Source: Methylocystis sp. B8
GTDB lineage: Bacteria > Pseudomonadota > Alphaproteobacteria > Rhizobiales > Beijerinckiaceae
Direction: 5' to 3'
Assembly (NCBI RefSeq): GCF_005771425.1
Contig: NZ_VBTZ01000003.1
Span: 186,001 to 250,000, forward strand
DNA length: 64,000 bases
Shown piece after piece: positions 53,731 to 61,616 of the stretch (position 1 is its first letter; each line of letters starts with the position of its first letter). The translations under genes were made by a program, and so were the position numbers. The notes under the pieces are model-generated. The model saw nothing but the letters and a program-made list of their open reading frames with translations, was not told where the DNA came from and searched no databases.

Positions 53731-53822
53731 CGACCTATCGCGTCACGAAGGGTCGCTATTGATCACGCCCTGGATTTCCGGCACTGTTCTCGGAATTAAT
53801 CTAAAAAGGGCGGTCGTATAAG
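53731..53822 (+). promoter_or_regulatory. Candidate fds control region
   Basis: CGACC (53731-53735) and GGTCG (53751-53755) form an inverted repeat that could be a LysR site. A TATAAG -10 lies at 53817-53822, with no good -35 at the right distance. That pattern fits a promoter needing an activator. It is a weak, motif-only call. Confidence 0.35.
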
Positions 53823-53850
53823 CGTAACGCCCGGGACTGAAAGGGAAGAA

Positions 53851-54324
53851 ATGGCTGGCGCTGCTCAGTATAGCGACGAGCGTGCGCGGGAGATCATCGC
53901 CGCCCATATGGGTCTTCAAGGACCCGCGATGCCTATTCTGCACGCGCTTCAAAAAGAATTCGGCTATGTGCCGGACGCCGCCGTTAAGCAAATGGCCGAG
54001 GCGCTTAATATCTCGCGCGCCGAAATGCATGGCGTGGTCACCTTTTATCACGATTTCCATCGCGCCCCGCATGGTCGCCACACGTTGAAGATCTGCCGCG
54101 CCGAATCCTGCCAGTCGATGGGCGCCGAACGACAGGCGCGGGCGTTTCTCGACAAGTTGAAGCTCGACTGGGGCGGCACGACGCCGGACGGCGCGTTGAC
54201 CGTCGAGCCGGTCTATTGTCTGGGCCTGTGCGCGCACAGCCCTTCTGCGCTTTACGACGGAGAGCCGATCGGCTGCGTCGATTCTGAAAAGCTCGACGAA
54301 ATCGCCGCGGAGGCGCGCGACTGA
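53851..54324 (+). CDS. fdsG: NAD-dependent formate dehydrogenase gamma subunit
   Basis: 157 residues, homologous to NuoE of complex I. The thioredoxin-like fold carries a 2Fe-2S cluster held by four Cys, two in KICRAESCQSMGAE and two in VYCLGLCAHSP. The N-terminal helical part reads QYSDERAREIIAAHMGLQGP. It passes electrons toward the flavin subunit. Its stop overlaps the fdsB start by one base. AGGGAAG precedes the ATG. It is the first gene of fdsGBA-fdhD-fdsD. Confidence 0.96.
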   Translation: MAGAAQYSDERAREIIAAHMGLQGPAMPILHALQKEFGYVPDAAVKQMAEALNISRAEMHGVVTFYHDFHRAPHGRHTLKICRAESCQSMGAERQARAFLDKLKLDWGGTTPDGALTVEPVYCLGLCAHSPSALYDGEPIGCVDSEKLDEIAAEARD

Positions 54325-55874
54325 TGGCCAAGGTATACATCCCGCTGGATATGGCCGCCGTCGCGATGGGCGCCGACAAACTGGCCGCCGCCGTCACAAA
54401 AGAGGCCGCGGCCCGCGGCGAAAACATCGAGATCGTCAGAAACGGCTCGCGTGGAATGCTCTGGCTCGAACCCCTGATCGAGGTGGAGACTCCCGCGGGC
54501 CGTGTCGGTTATGGGCCGGCGAAGGTCAAGGACGTCGCGTCGCTGTTCGATGCCGGCTTCCTCGCCGGCGGCGCGCATGCGCTGAACATCGGGATCGTTG
54601 ACGAACATCCCTGGATGAAGAAGCAGAACCGCGTCACCTTCGTGCGCTGCGGCGTGATCGATCCGCTGTCGGTCGCCGAATATGAGGCGCATGACGGGTT
54701 CAAGGGCCTCAAACGCGCCTTCGAGGTCGGGCCCGCGGCCGTCGTGGAGGAAGTCGCCAAGTCGGGCCTGCGCGGCCGCGGCGGCGCGGGCTTTCCGACC
54801 GGCATCAAATGGAAGACGGTGGCGGAGTGCCCGCCCGGCGAGAAATATGTGGTGGTCAACGCCGACGAAGGCGATTCCGGCACTTTCGCCGACCGCATGA
54901 TCATGGAGGGCGATCCGCTCTCGCTGATCGAAGGCATGCTGATTTGTGGATACGCCGTTGGCGCTTCCAAGGGCTATGTCTATCTGCGCTCGGAATATCC
55001 CATCGTCGCCAAGGTCTTCCAGGCGGCGATCGAGACGGCGCAAGAGTCGGGCTGGCTCGGCAAGAACATCAGGGGTTCGGGCTTCGACTTCGACGTCGAA
55101 TTGCGCATTGGGGCGGGGGCCTATGTCTGCGGCGAAGAGACCTCGCTGCTCGAATCTCTCGAAGGCAAGCGCGGCATCGTCCGCGCCAAACCGCCGCTGC
55201 CGGCTCATGTCGGCCTCTTCGGCAAGCCGACGGTCATCAACAATGTGCTCTCCATGGCCACGATACCGATGATCATGGAGAAGGGCGCCAAGCATTACGC
55301 CGATCTCGGCGTCGGCCGCTCGCGCGGCACCATGCCGCTGCAGATCGCCGGCAACGTCAAATATGGCGGTCTCTTCGAGACGGACTTCGGGATTCCGCTT
55401 GGCGTGGTCGTCAACGAGATCGCCGGCGGCACCCGCTCTGGTCGTCCGGTCCGCGCGGTCCAGGTCGGCGGCCCGCTGGGCGCCTATGTTCCGGTGTCGC
55501 TTTTCGACCTTCCGATCGACTACGAGGCGTTCGCCGCCAAGGACAGCCTGATCGGCCATGGCGGCCTCGTGGTTTTCGACGACACCGTCGACATGTCCTG
55601 GATGGCGCGCTTCGGCATGGAGTTCTGCGCCATTGAAAGCTGCGGCAAATGCACGCCCTGCAGGCTCGGCTCGACGCGCGGCGTCGAGACGATCGACAAA
55701 ATTCGCGATGGCCTGAACGTCGACGCGAACATCGAGCTCCTAAAGGATCTCTGCCACACGATGAGGTTTGGCTCGCTCTGTGCATTGGGCGGCTTTGCGC
55801 CCTATCCGGTCGAGAGTGCGCTTCGCCATTTTCCTGAGGACTTCCGCAAGCCGGCCCTTGAAGCCGCTGAGTGA
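54324..55874 (+). CDS. fdsB: NAD-dependent formate dehydrogenase beta subunit
   Basis: 516 residues, NuoF-like. After an N-terminal thioredoxin-like region of ~110 residues come the FMN/NAD motifs GLRGRGGAGFPTGIKWK, NADEGDSGTFADR and GAYVCGEETSLLESLEGK. The C-terminal cluster motif ESCGKCTPCRLGSTRG, with a fourth Cys in GSLCALGG, binds 4Fe-4S. This subunit gives the electrons from formate to NAD. It lies between fdsG and fdsA in the operon. Confidence 0.97.
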   Translation: MAKVYIPLDMAAVAMGADKLAAAVTKEAAARGENIEIVRNGSRGMLWLEPLIEVETPAGRVGYGPAKVKDVASLFDAGFLAGGAHALNIGIVDEHPWMKKQNRVTFVRCGVIDPLSVAEYEAHDGFKGLKRAFEVGPAAVVEEVAKSGLRGRGGAGFPTGIKWKTVAECPPGEKYVVVNADEGDSGTFADRMIMEGDPLSLIEGMLICGYAVGASKGYVYLRSEYPIVAKVFQAAIETAQESGWLGKNIRGSGFDFDVELRIGAGAYVCGEETSLLESLEGKRGIVRAKPPLPAHVGLFGKPTVINNVLSMATIPMIMEKGAKHYADLGVGRSRGTMPLQIAGNVKYGGLFETDFGIPLGVVVNEIAGGTRSGRPVRAVQVGGPLGAYVPVSLFDLPIDYEAFAAKDSLIGHGGLVVFDDTVDMSWMARFGMEFCAIESCGKCTPCRLGSTRGVETIDKIRDGLNVDANIELLKDLCHTMRFGSLCALGGFAPYPVESALRHFPEDFRKPALEAAE

Positions 55875-55884
55875 GGTAGCCGCC

Positions 55885-58764
55885 ATGACGCTCATTAAGG
55901 AAATCGATTACGGCACGCCCGAATCAAAATCCGAGAAACTTGTCACGCTGACCATCGACGGGAAGAGCGTCACCGTGCCCGAGGGCACGTCGATCATGCG
56001 CGCGGCGATGGAGATCGGCACGGAGATCCCCAAGCTCTGCGCGACCGACAGCATCCAAGCCTTCGGCTCTTGCCGACTCTGCGTCATCGAGATCGAGGGC
56101 CGTAACGGCACGCCGGCCTCCTGCACCACGCCGGTCGCGCCGGGCATTTCCGTCAAGACGCAGACGCCGCGACTCGCCGCCATCCGTCGCGGCGTGATGG
56201 AGCTTTATATTTCCGACCATCCGCTCGACTGTCTGACCTGCGCCGCCAATGGCGACTGCGAGCTGCAGGACATGGCCGGCGCGGTCGGTCTGCGGGACGT
56301 CCGCTACGGCTATGACGGCGCCAATCACGTTTTCGCGCGCAATAGTGGCGAAGCGAATTTCAACTGGAAGCCAAAGGACGAGTCGAACCCCTATTTCAGT
56401 TACGATCCGTCCAAGTGCATCGTTTGTAATCGTTGCGTGCGCGCCTGCGAAGAAGTGCAGGGCACCTTCGCGCTGACGATTTCCGGCCGCGGTTTCGACT
56501 CGCGCGTTTCGCCGGGCATGGACGAAGCCTTCATGGAATCGGAATGCGTGTCCTGCGGCGCCTGCGTGCAGGCCTGTCCGACAGCGACGCTGATCGAGAA
56601 GTCGGTCATCTCCGTCGGTCAGCCCGAGCATTCCGAAGTGACGACTTGCGCCTATTGCGGCGTTGGCTGCACCTTCAAAGCCGAAATGCGCGGCGAGGAA
56701 GTCGTCCGCATGATTCCTTGGAAGGACGGCAAGGCGAATCACGGCCACAGCTGCATTAAAGGCCGCTTCGCCTATGGCTACGCCCATCACGGCGAGCGCG
56801 TCCTCAACCCGATGATCCGCGAGTCGATCAATGAGCCGTGGCGTGTTGTCTCGTGGGACGAAGCGATCAGCTTCGCCGCCGACCGGCTGAAAGCCGCGCA
56901 AGAGAAATACGGAAAGAATTCTGTCGGCGTGATCACCTCGTCGCGCTGCACGAATGAGGAGAGTTACCTCGTCCAGAAGCTCGCGCGCCAAGGCTTTAAG
57001 AACAACAACACCGACACCTGCGCGCGCGTCTGCCATTCGCCGACGGGCTATGGCCTAGCGCAGGCGTTTGGCACGTCAGCCGGCACGCAGGATTTCGACT
57101 CGGTTGATGACGCCGACGTTATTCTCGTCATGGGCGCCAATCCGACTGACGCGCATCCGGTGTTCGGCTCGCGTATGAAGAAGCGTTTGCGCGAGGGCGC
57201 TAAGCTGATCGTCATCGATCCGCGCCGCATTGACCTCGTGAAGTCTCCGCATGTCGAGGCGGACTATCACCTGCCGCTCAAGCCCGGCACCAATGTCGCG
57301 ATGATCACGGCGCTGGCGCATGTCATCGTGACCGAAAATCTCGTCAATCTCGATTTCGTGAAGTCGCGTTGCGACTGGGACGAATATCAGGACTGGGCCG
57401 CCTTCGTCGCGCAGCCGCAATATAGCCCGGAATCGCTCGAAAGCGTGCTGGGCGTGCCGGCCGCCGACATTCGCGGGGCCGCGCGTCTCTACGCGACGGG
57501 CGGCAATGGCGCGATCTACTATGGCCTCGGCGTGACGGAGCATTCGCAAGGCTCCACCACCGTTATGGGCATCGCCAATCTCGCCATGGCGACCGGCAAT
57601 CTCGGCCGGCGCGGCGTCGGCGTAAATCCGTTGCGCGGCCAGAACAATGTGCAGGGCTCCTGCGATATGGGCTCGTTCCCGCATGAGCTGCCGGGCTATC
57701 GCCACATCTCTAACGATGCGGCGCGTCAGGCGTTCGAAAAGGATTGGGGCGTTTCGCTCGATCCGGAGCCCGGTCTGCGCATCCCGAACATGTTCGACGC
57801 GGCGATCGAAGGCACGTTCAAAGGACTCTATGTCCAGGGCGAGGACATTCTGCAGTCCGACCCCGATACGAGCCATGTGTCGCGCGCGCTCGCGAATATG
57901 GACATCGTCATCGTGCAGGATCTCTTCCTGGTCGAGACGGCGAATTACGCGCATGTCTTCCTGCCGGGCGCGACATTCCTCGAGAAGGACGGCACCTTCA
58001 CCAATGCCGAGCGTCGCATTCAGCGCGTCACCAAAGTAATGTCGCCGAAGAATGGCTACGCCGATTGGGAAGTGACCCAGCTTCTCGCCAATAAGCTCGG
58101 GCTCAATTGGAACTACGCCAACGCCAGCCAGATCATGGACGAAATCGCGCGCCTGACGCCGTCCTTCGCCGGGGTGTCGTTCAAGCGACTCGAAGAAGTC
58201 GGTTCGCTACAATGGCCGGTCAACGCCGACTCGCCGGACGGCATGCCGATCATGCACATCAACGGCTTCGCGCGCGGCAAGGGCAAATTCGTCATCACCG
58301 AATATGTCCCGACCGATGAGAAAGTGGGGCCGCGTTTCCCGCTGCTGCTCACGACCGGGCGTATCCTGTCGCAGTACAATGTCGGCGCGCAGACAAGGCG
58401 AACCGAGAACACCCAGTGGCATCCTGAGGACGTTCTCGAAATTCATCCGCATGACGCGGAAGATCGCGGCGTGCGTGACGGCGACTGGGTGAAGATCGCG
58501 AGCCGCGCCGGCGAGACGACGCTGCGCGCCAAGATCACGGATCGCGTCGCGCCGGGCGTCGTCTATACGACGTTCCATCATCCGACCACTCAGGCCAATG
58601 TTGTCACGACCGATAATTCCGACTGGGCGACCAATTGTCCGGAATATAAGGTCACGGCCGTTCAGGTCTCGACCACGAATGGGCCGACCGATTGGCAGCA
58701 TCAGTATCGCGAGCTGACGGAGCAGAGCCGTCGCATCGCGAGCGCGATCGACGCGGCGGAATGA
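55885..58764 (+). CDS. fdsA: NAD-dependent formate dehydrogenase alpha (Mo/W) subunit
   Basis: 959 residues, oxidising formate to CO2 at a bis-MGD molybdenum or tungsten centre. The N-terminal 2Fe-2S ferredoxin domain (FGSCRLCVIEIEG) and HPLDCLTCAANGDCELQ lead into two 4Fe-4S motifs, CIVCNRCVRACEEVQ and CVSCGACVQACPTATL. The catalytic part follows with CAYCGVGCTFKAEMR and GHSCIKGRF. The metal-ligand Cys383 is in DTCARVCHSPTGYGLAQA. The ATG at 55885 has GAGGT upstream; the frame runs open into fdsB. Its stop overlaps fdhD. Confidence 0.97.
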   Translation: MTLIKEIDYGTPESKSEKLVTLTIDGKSVTVPEGTSIMRAAMEIGTEIPKLCATDSIQAFGSCRLCVIEIEGRNGTPASCTTPVAPGISVKTQTPRLAAIRRGVMELYISDHPLDCLTCAANGDCELQDMAGAVGLRDVRYGYDGANHVFARNSGEANFNWKPKDESNPYFSYDPSKCIVCNRCVRACEEVQGTFALTISGRGFDSRVSPGMDEAFMESECVSCGACVQACPTATLIEKSVISVGQPEHSEVTTCAYCGVGCTFKAEMRGEEVVRMIPWKDGKANHGHSCIKGRFAYGYAHHGERVLNPMIRESINEPWRVVSWDEAISFAADRLKAAQEKYGKNSVGVITSSRCTNEESYLVQKLARQGFKNNNTDTCARVCHSPTGYGLAQAFGTSAGTQDFDSVDDADVILVMGANPTDAHPVFGSRMKKRLREGAKLIVIDPRRIDLVKSPHVEADYHLPLKPGTNVAMITALAHVIVTENLVNLDFVKSRCDWDEYQDWAAFVAQPQYSPESLESVLGVPAADIRGAARLYATGGNGAIYYGLGVTEHSQGSTTVMGIANLAMATGNLGRRGVGVNPLRGQNNVQGSCDMGSFPHELPGYRHISNDAARQAFEKDWGVSLDPEPGLRIPNMFDAAIEGTFKGLYVQGEDILQSDPDTSHVSRALANMDIVIVQDLFLVETANYAHVFLPGATFLEKDGTFTNAERRIQRVTKVMSPKNGYADWEVTQLLANKLGLNWNYANASQIMDEIARLTPSFAGVSFKRLEEVGSLQWPVNADSPDGMPIMHINGFARGKGKFVITEYVPTDEKVGPRFPLLLTTGRILSQYNVGAQTRRTENTQWHPEDVLEIHPHDAEDRGVRDGDWVKIASRAGETTLRAKITDRVAPGVVYTTFHHPTTQANVVTTDNSDWATNCPEYKVTAVQVSTTNGPTDWQHQYRELTEQSRRIASAIDAAE

Positions 58765-59588
58765 CAGAAACGCCATCGCCGACCCTTCGAGTGGAATGCC
58801 TGGCGCGCCGTCACGATGTGACGGCGCGTTCTTCTCGCGTGATCCCCGAGGAGACGCCGATCGCCTTCACCTATGGCGGCGCCACGCATGCGGTGATGAT
58901 GGCGACGCCGGCGGACTTGGAGGATTTTGCGATCGGCTTCGCGCTGACCGAGGGGCTGATTGATTCGCCGGAGCAGGCCGGCGACGTCGAGATTATCGTC
59001 TCCGACGCCGGCATTGAGCTGCGCGCCTGGCTCAAGGGCGGACGGCAGGAAGCCTATGCCGAACGTCGCCGTTCGATGGCGGGACCGACAGGGTGCGGTC
59101 TCTGCGGCATAGAGAGTCTGGAGGCGGCGACCCGCGTTCTGCCTATGCTTGACAATGCTTTAGAAGTGCGCGCCGACGCTTTGATCGAGGCGATGGAGCG
59201 TCTTCCCTCAGCTCAGAAATACAATCAGGACACTCGCGCCATCCACGCCGCGGCCTTCTGGAACCCGGCTTCCGGCGCGCTGATCGCACGCGAGGACGTT
59301 GGCCGACACAATGCTCTCGACAAGCTCGCCGGCGCCTTGACGCGTCAAGCGATCGCCGCGACGCAGGGCGTCGTGTTGATGACAAGCCGCGTTTCTGTTG
59401 AACTCGTGCAGAAGGCCGCGCGTATGGGCGCGCCAATCATCGCCGCCGTCTCCGCGCCGACCGCGCTCGCCGTACGCAACGCGCAACACTGCGGCATGAC
59501 GCTCGTCGCGGTCATGCGCGGCCGAGACTTCGAAATCTTCACCCATCCGGGACGCATCCTCGAACAGGTTTCCGCACATGTCGCATGA
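58761..59588 (+). CDS. fdhD: Formate dehydrogenase sulfurtransferase FdhD (FdsC)
   Basis: 275 residues. It delivers sulfur to the molybdenum cofactor of the alpha subunit. The catalytic pair lies in GPTGCGLCGIESLE, Cys112 and Cys115. EDFAIGFALTEGLI, NQDTRAIHAAAFW, AREDVGRHNALDKLAGAL and VLMTSRVSVELVQKAARMG are the conserved family blocks. It overlaps fdsA by four bases and fdsD by eleven, so stoichiometry is set by coupled translation. It is placed in the same operon as its target, as in other fds clusters. Confidence 0.95.
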   Translation: MTETPSPTLRVECLARRHDVTARSSRVIPEETPIAFTYGGATHAVMMATPADLEDFAIGFALTEGLIDSPEQAGDVEIIVSDAGIELRAWLKGGRQEAYAERRRSMAGPTGCGLCGIESLEAATRVLPMLDNALEVRADALIEAMERLPSAQKYNQDTRAIHAAAFWNPASGALIAREDVGRHNALDKLAGALTRQAIAATQGVVLMTSRVSVELVQKAARMGAPIIAAVSAPTALAVRNAQHCGMTLVAVMRGRDFEIFTHPGRILEQVSAHVA

Positions 59589-59850
59589 TTCGGTCGATAA
59601 GCTCGTCAAAATGGCTAACCAGATTGGCAAGTTCTTCGTGGCGCAGAAGCACCCCGAAGGCGTTGCGAGCATGACGGATCATTTGAAGAAATTCTGGGAC
59701 CCGCGCATGCGCGACGCGATTATCGCTCATGTCGATCACGGCGGCGTTGGGCTTGATCCGATCGCGATCGAGGCGGTGAAGCGCCTCAGACATCGAGCGG
59801 GCGCCGCCGCTTCGGGATTGCGCCCCGGCGAGGGCGGCGCCGACGGCTGA
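59578..59850 (+). CDS. fdsD: Formate dehydrogenase delta subunit
   Basis: 90 residues, the small FdsD protein: DKLVKMANQIGKFFVAQKHP, followed by VASMTDHLKKFWDPRMRDAI, and a short Gly/Ala tail. In known FdsABG enzymes it is needed for formate dehydrogenase maturation and activity in complex with FdsC. It overlaps fdhD by eleven bases and is the last gene of the operon. It is cytoplasmic and has no cofactor residues of its own. Confidence 0.94.
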   Translation: MSHDSVDKLVKMANQIGKFFVAQKHPEGVASMTDHLKKFWDPRMRDAIIAHVDHGGVGLDPIAIEAVKRLRHRAGAAASGLRPGEGGADG

Positions 59851-59877
59851 ACAAATCATTCTTACGCTGATTGACCA

Positions 59878-60393
59878 ATGACCGATCAAATCTGTCCCTG
59901 CCGCGCAATGGACGCGCAACAGCTCTCCTATTCAGTCTGTTGCGCCCCTTATATCGAGCAAGGAGCGCCGCCGCCCACCGCCGAAGCGGTGATGCGCTCG
60001 CGCTACACCGCCTTCGTTGTCGGCGACATCGATTATCTTATCGATACCTTGGCGCCGGAGTCGCGTCACGACTTCGATCGCAAGGCGATCACCCATTGGT
60101 CGCGCAGCTCGCAGTGGCTCGGACTTGAAATTCTCTCAACAGAGCAAGGACAGCCGGGCGATGAAACCGGCTATGTCGAGTTCGTCGCGCATTTCACTAG
60201 CGAAGGCGAACGCTATGCGCATCGCGAGCGATCTTTGTTCCGACACGATGCGCAGGATGGCCGCTGGTATTTTCTTGAAGAGGCTAATCGGAAGAATGCG
60301 CCGATCGTTAAGGGAAAACAGACAGGGCGCAACGATCCTTGTCCTTGCGGCTCCGGCAAAAAATTTAAGAAATGCTGCGCCGCCGCCGCGTGA
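59878..60393 (+). CDS. ychJ: YchJ-family protein with two SEC-C-type zinc motifs
   Basis: 171 residues. The N-terminal segment [20 protein letters not shown] and the C-terminal [15 protein letters not shown] are two SEC-C-like zinc fingers. Between them is the NTF2-like DUF (UPF0225) core marked by [13 protein letters not shown]-like [17 protein letters not shown]. The function is unknown; SEC-C motifs bind zinc and often dock on SecB or ribosomes. It starts 27 bases after fdsD and may be read through from the fds operon. Confidence 0.92.
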   Translation: MTDQICPCRAMDAQQLSYSVCCAPYIEQGAPPPTAEAVMRSRYTAFVVGDIDYLIDTLAPESRHDFDRKAITHWSRSSQWLGLEILSTEQGQPGDETGYVEFVAHFTSEGERYAHRERSLFRHDAQDGRWYFLEEANRKNAPIVKGKQTGRNDPCPCGSGKKFKKCCAAAA

Positions 60394-60449
60394 AGCCACG
60401 ACCGCATTTCCTTCGATGTAGCCCATCAAATCCCCCATCCCCAAGGCCT

Positions 60450-60474
60450 GGAACAAAGCGGCTCCGCCCGCGTT
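60450..60474 (+). promoter_or_regulatory. EcfG-type promoter match upstream of csbD
   Basis: GGAAC (60450-60454), a 16-base spacer and CGTT (60471-60474) fit the alphaproteobacterial EcfG consensus exactly. The expected start site is about 30 bases before the csbD ATG. Confidence 0.7.
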
Positions 60475-60513
60475 TTGTCGGCGTGAAACATTCCTAACCT
60501 CGGAGAATGGGCG

Positions 60514-60714
60514 ATGGATTGGAATCGCGTCGAAGGCAATTGGAAACAGTTCAGGGGCAAGGTGCGGGAGAAGTGGGCTGAGTTGACCGACGACGATCTC
60601 GCTCGCATGGACGGCAAGCGCGAGCAATTCGAAGGCATTCTTCAGGAGCGTTATGGCGAGGGGCGGGATCGCATCCGCGAAGAAGTCAATACTTGGCTCA
60701 AGACCCTCAACTAA
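60514..60714 (+). CDS. csbD: CsbD-family stress protein
   Basis: 66 residues, with the family opening MDWNRVEGNWKQFRGKVREK and a helix-rich remainder (WAELTDDDLARMDGKREQFE; RIREEVNTWLKTL). CsbD proteins are small, hydrophilic and stress-induced in many bacteria; the molecular role is unknown. A perfect EcfG-type promoter match lies upstream and a hairpin with T-run downstream, so it is probably a single-gene transcript under the general stress response. Confidence 0.93.
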   Translation: MDWNRVEGNWKQFRGKVREKWAELTDDDLARMDGKREQFEGILQERYGEGRDRIREEVNTWLKTLN

Positions 60715-60776
60715 GCGCCAACTTTCAAAGCGTCGCGGGCTTAGGCGCGTGATGCTTCTCCGCCGACCTCTCGACT

Positions 60777-60802
60777 GCCCGAACCTCAGGTTCGGGCTTT
60801 TT
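60777..60802 (+). terminator. Rho-independent terminator of csbD
   Basis: A perfect 9-bp stem (60777-60785 with 60789-60797; arms GCCCGAACC and GGTTCGGGC) with a 3-base loop is followed by five T. It ends the csbD transcript before the next predicted promoter. Confidence 0.8.
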
Positions 60803-60894
60803 GCGCACGCTCGGATCTTTGCTTGGGTTTCTCATGCGCCCAAGCGCTTTATCCTTCCCGGAGAAGCAACAAAACGCCGAGCTATCTGGAAGTC

Positions 60895-60919
60895 GGAACA
60901 TTCTCGGAGAGGGAGAGTT
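60895..60919 (+). promoter_or_regulatory. EcfG-type promoter match upstream of the 56-residue ORF
   Basis: GGAAC (60895-60899), 16 bases and AGTT (60916-60919) match the consensus except for the first, less conserved base of the -10. The predicted start site would give a leader of about 30 bases. Confidence 0.55.
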
Positions 60920-60954
60920 GTTTTCCTGTCCGTCTCCGATGAAAGGAGAGCGAA

Positions 60955-61125
60955 ATGAGTTGGAAGCCTAAACTTGGAGTGAACTGGCGACAGTTTGTCG
61001 TTGGAGCAGCCGGCGCGATCGTCCGGGCGTTGTTCATTGGCCCCGAGTTTCTGCGCGAGCGTCGCATTCTTGTTCGTGAACCGGGTCGAGCGGAGATCGA
61101 ATATTGGCTACGCAATCGAAATTGA
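60955..61125 (+). CDS. Small uncharacterised protein of 56 residues, likely stress-induced
   Basis: The ATG at 60955 has AAAGGAGAG seven bases upstream, one of the strongest ribosome sites here. The product opens SWKPKLGVNWRQFVVGAAGA, continues with a mildly hydrophobic helix (AIVRALFIGPEF) and ends charged (RERRILVREPGRAEIEYWLR). No family is recognised. It sits alone between an EcfG-type promoter match and a strong terminator, so it forms a complete one-gene transcription unit. That arrangement is the main support for its being real. Confidence 0.7.
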   Translation: MSWKPKLGVNWRQFVVGAAGAIVRALFIGPEFLRERRILVREPGRAEIEYWLRNRN

Positions 61126-61134
61126 ACCGCTAGC

Positions 61135-61168
61135 GATTGCCTGTTGTTCGACAGGCAATCTTTTTTTT
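61135..61168 (+). terminator. Rho-independent terminator
   Basis: A perfect 10-bp stem (61135-61144 with 61151-61160), 6-base loop and eight T in a row. It lies ten bases after the stop of the 56-residue ORF. Confidence 0.9.
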
Positions 61169-61225
61169 GCCGCGGTTTAGATTTTTTTAGCTACTATCCG
61201 CCCACGCGCTTAATCAGTAGGCGTC

Positions 61226-61438
61226 CTACTCGGCTGGCCGAGATAGTCGCGGCGCAAGCAGGTCCTGCACCTTATCCGGTATGGGTTCGCAGAGACTGTC
61301 CTCATACAGCTGGCGCAGTTCCACCATCAATTGGGCGGTGAATCCGAGCAGCGACAGATGGGACGCTGTGTCCTTTCTCTGCTCGGTTAGCGTTCGCCGT
61401 CGCCGTCCCGGCGTGTCATGTTCAACCTTCTTTTCCAT
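61226..61438 (-). CDS. NepR-like anti-sigma factor candidate
   Basis: 70 residues from the ATG at 61438, with AGGA seven bases upstream. After a charged head (EKKVEHDTPGRRRR) comes LGFTAQLMVELRQLYEDSL followed by CEPIPDKVQDLLAPRL. NepR proteins have the same pattern: helix one with L-x2-LY-x2-V/L, the EPVPD turn, and the LLxxL second helix. NepR holds the EcfG sigma factor until PhyR binds it. Here no phyR, ecfG or kinase is adjacent, so it would be an orphan copy. The start agrees with the predicted EcfG promoter at 61524-61499; a longer reading to 61600 would start upstream of it. Confidence 0.6.
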   Translation of the reverse strand: MEKKVEHDTPGRRRRTLTEQRKDTASHLSLLGFTAQLMVELRQLYEDSLCEPIPDKVQDLLAPRLSRPAE

Positions 61439-61498
61439 TTCGAAGTCCTGGCGGGGGGCGGATGTGGGAGTCGGCAATTCAACAGGAGGTGAAGGTTC

Positions 61499-61524
61499 AA
61501 CAATATGAGCGGCCAAAATGTTCC
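61499..61524 (-). promoter_or_regulatory. EcfG-type promoter match upstream of the NepR-like gene
   Basis: On the minus strand, GGAAC (61524-61520), a 17-base spacer and TGTT (61502-61499). The first -10 base departs from consensus. It is divergent from the ku promoter match 37 bases away. Confidence 0.5.
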
Positions 61525-61560
61525 CGCCACGGCCAAACTTGTTCTTTATTCGGCGGAAGC

Positions 61561-61585
61561 GGAACGAGGCGCTCAAACAGACGTT
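61561..61585 (+). promoter_or_regulatory. EcfG-type promoter match upstream of ku
   Basis: GGAAC (61561-61565), 16 bases and CGTT (61582-61585), a perfect consensus match, 31 bases before the ku ATG. NHEJ genes under the EcfG sigma factor are known from Sinorhizobium. Confidence 0.7.
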
Positions 61586-61616
61586 ATTCCAGACGTCCAC
61601 GTTTTAGGGGGTCGGG

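Noticed and set aside
54252-57036. Long minus-strand frames opposite fdsB and fdsA
   Set aside because: Low-information compositions typical of antisense frames; the sense frames carry cofactor motifs throughout.
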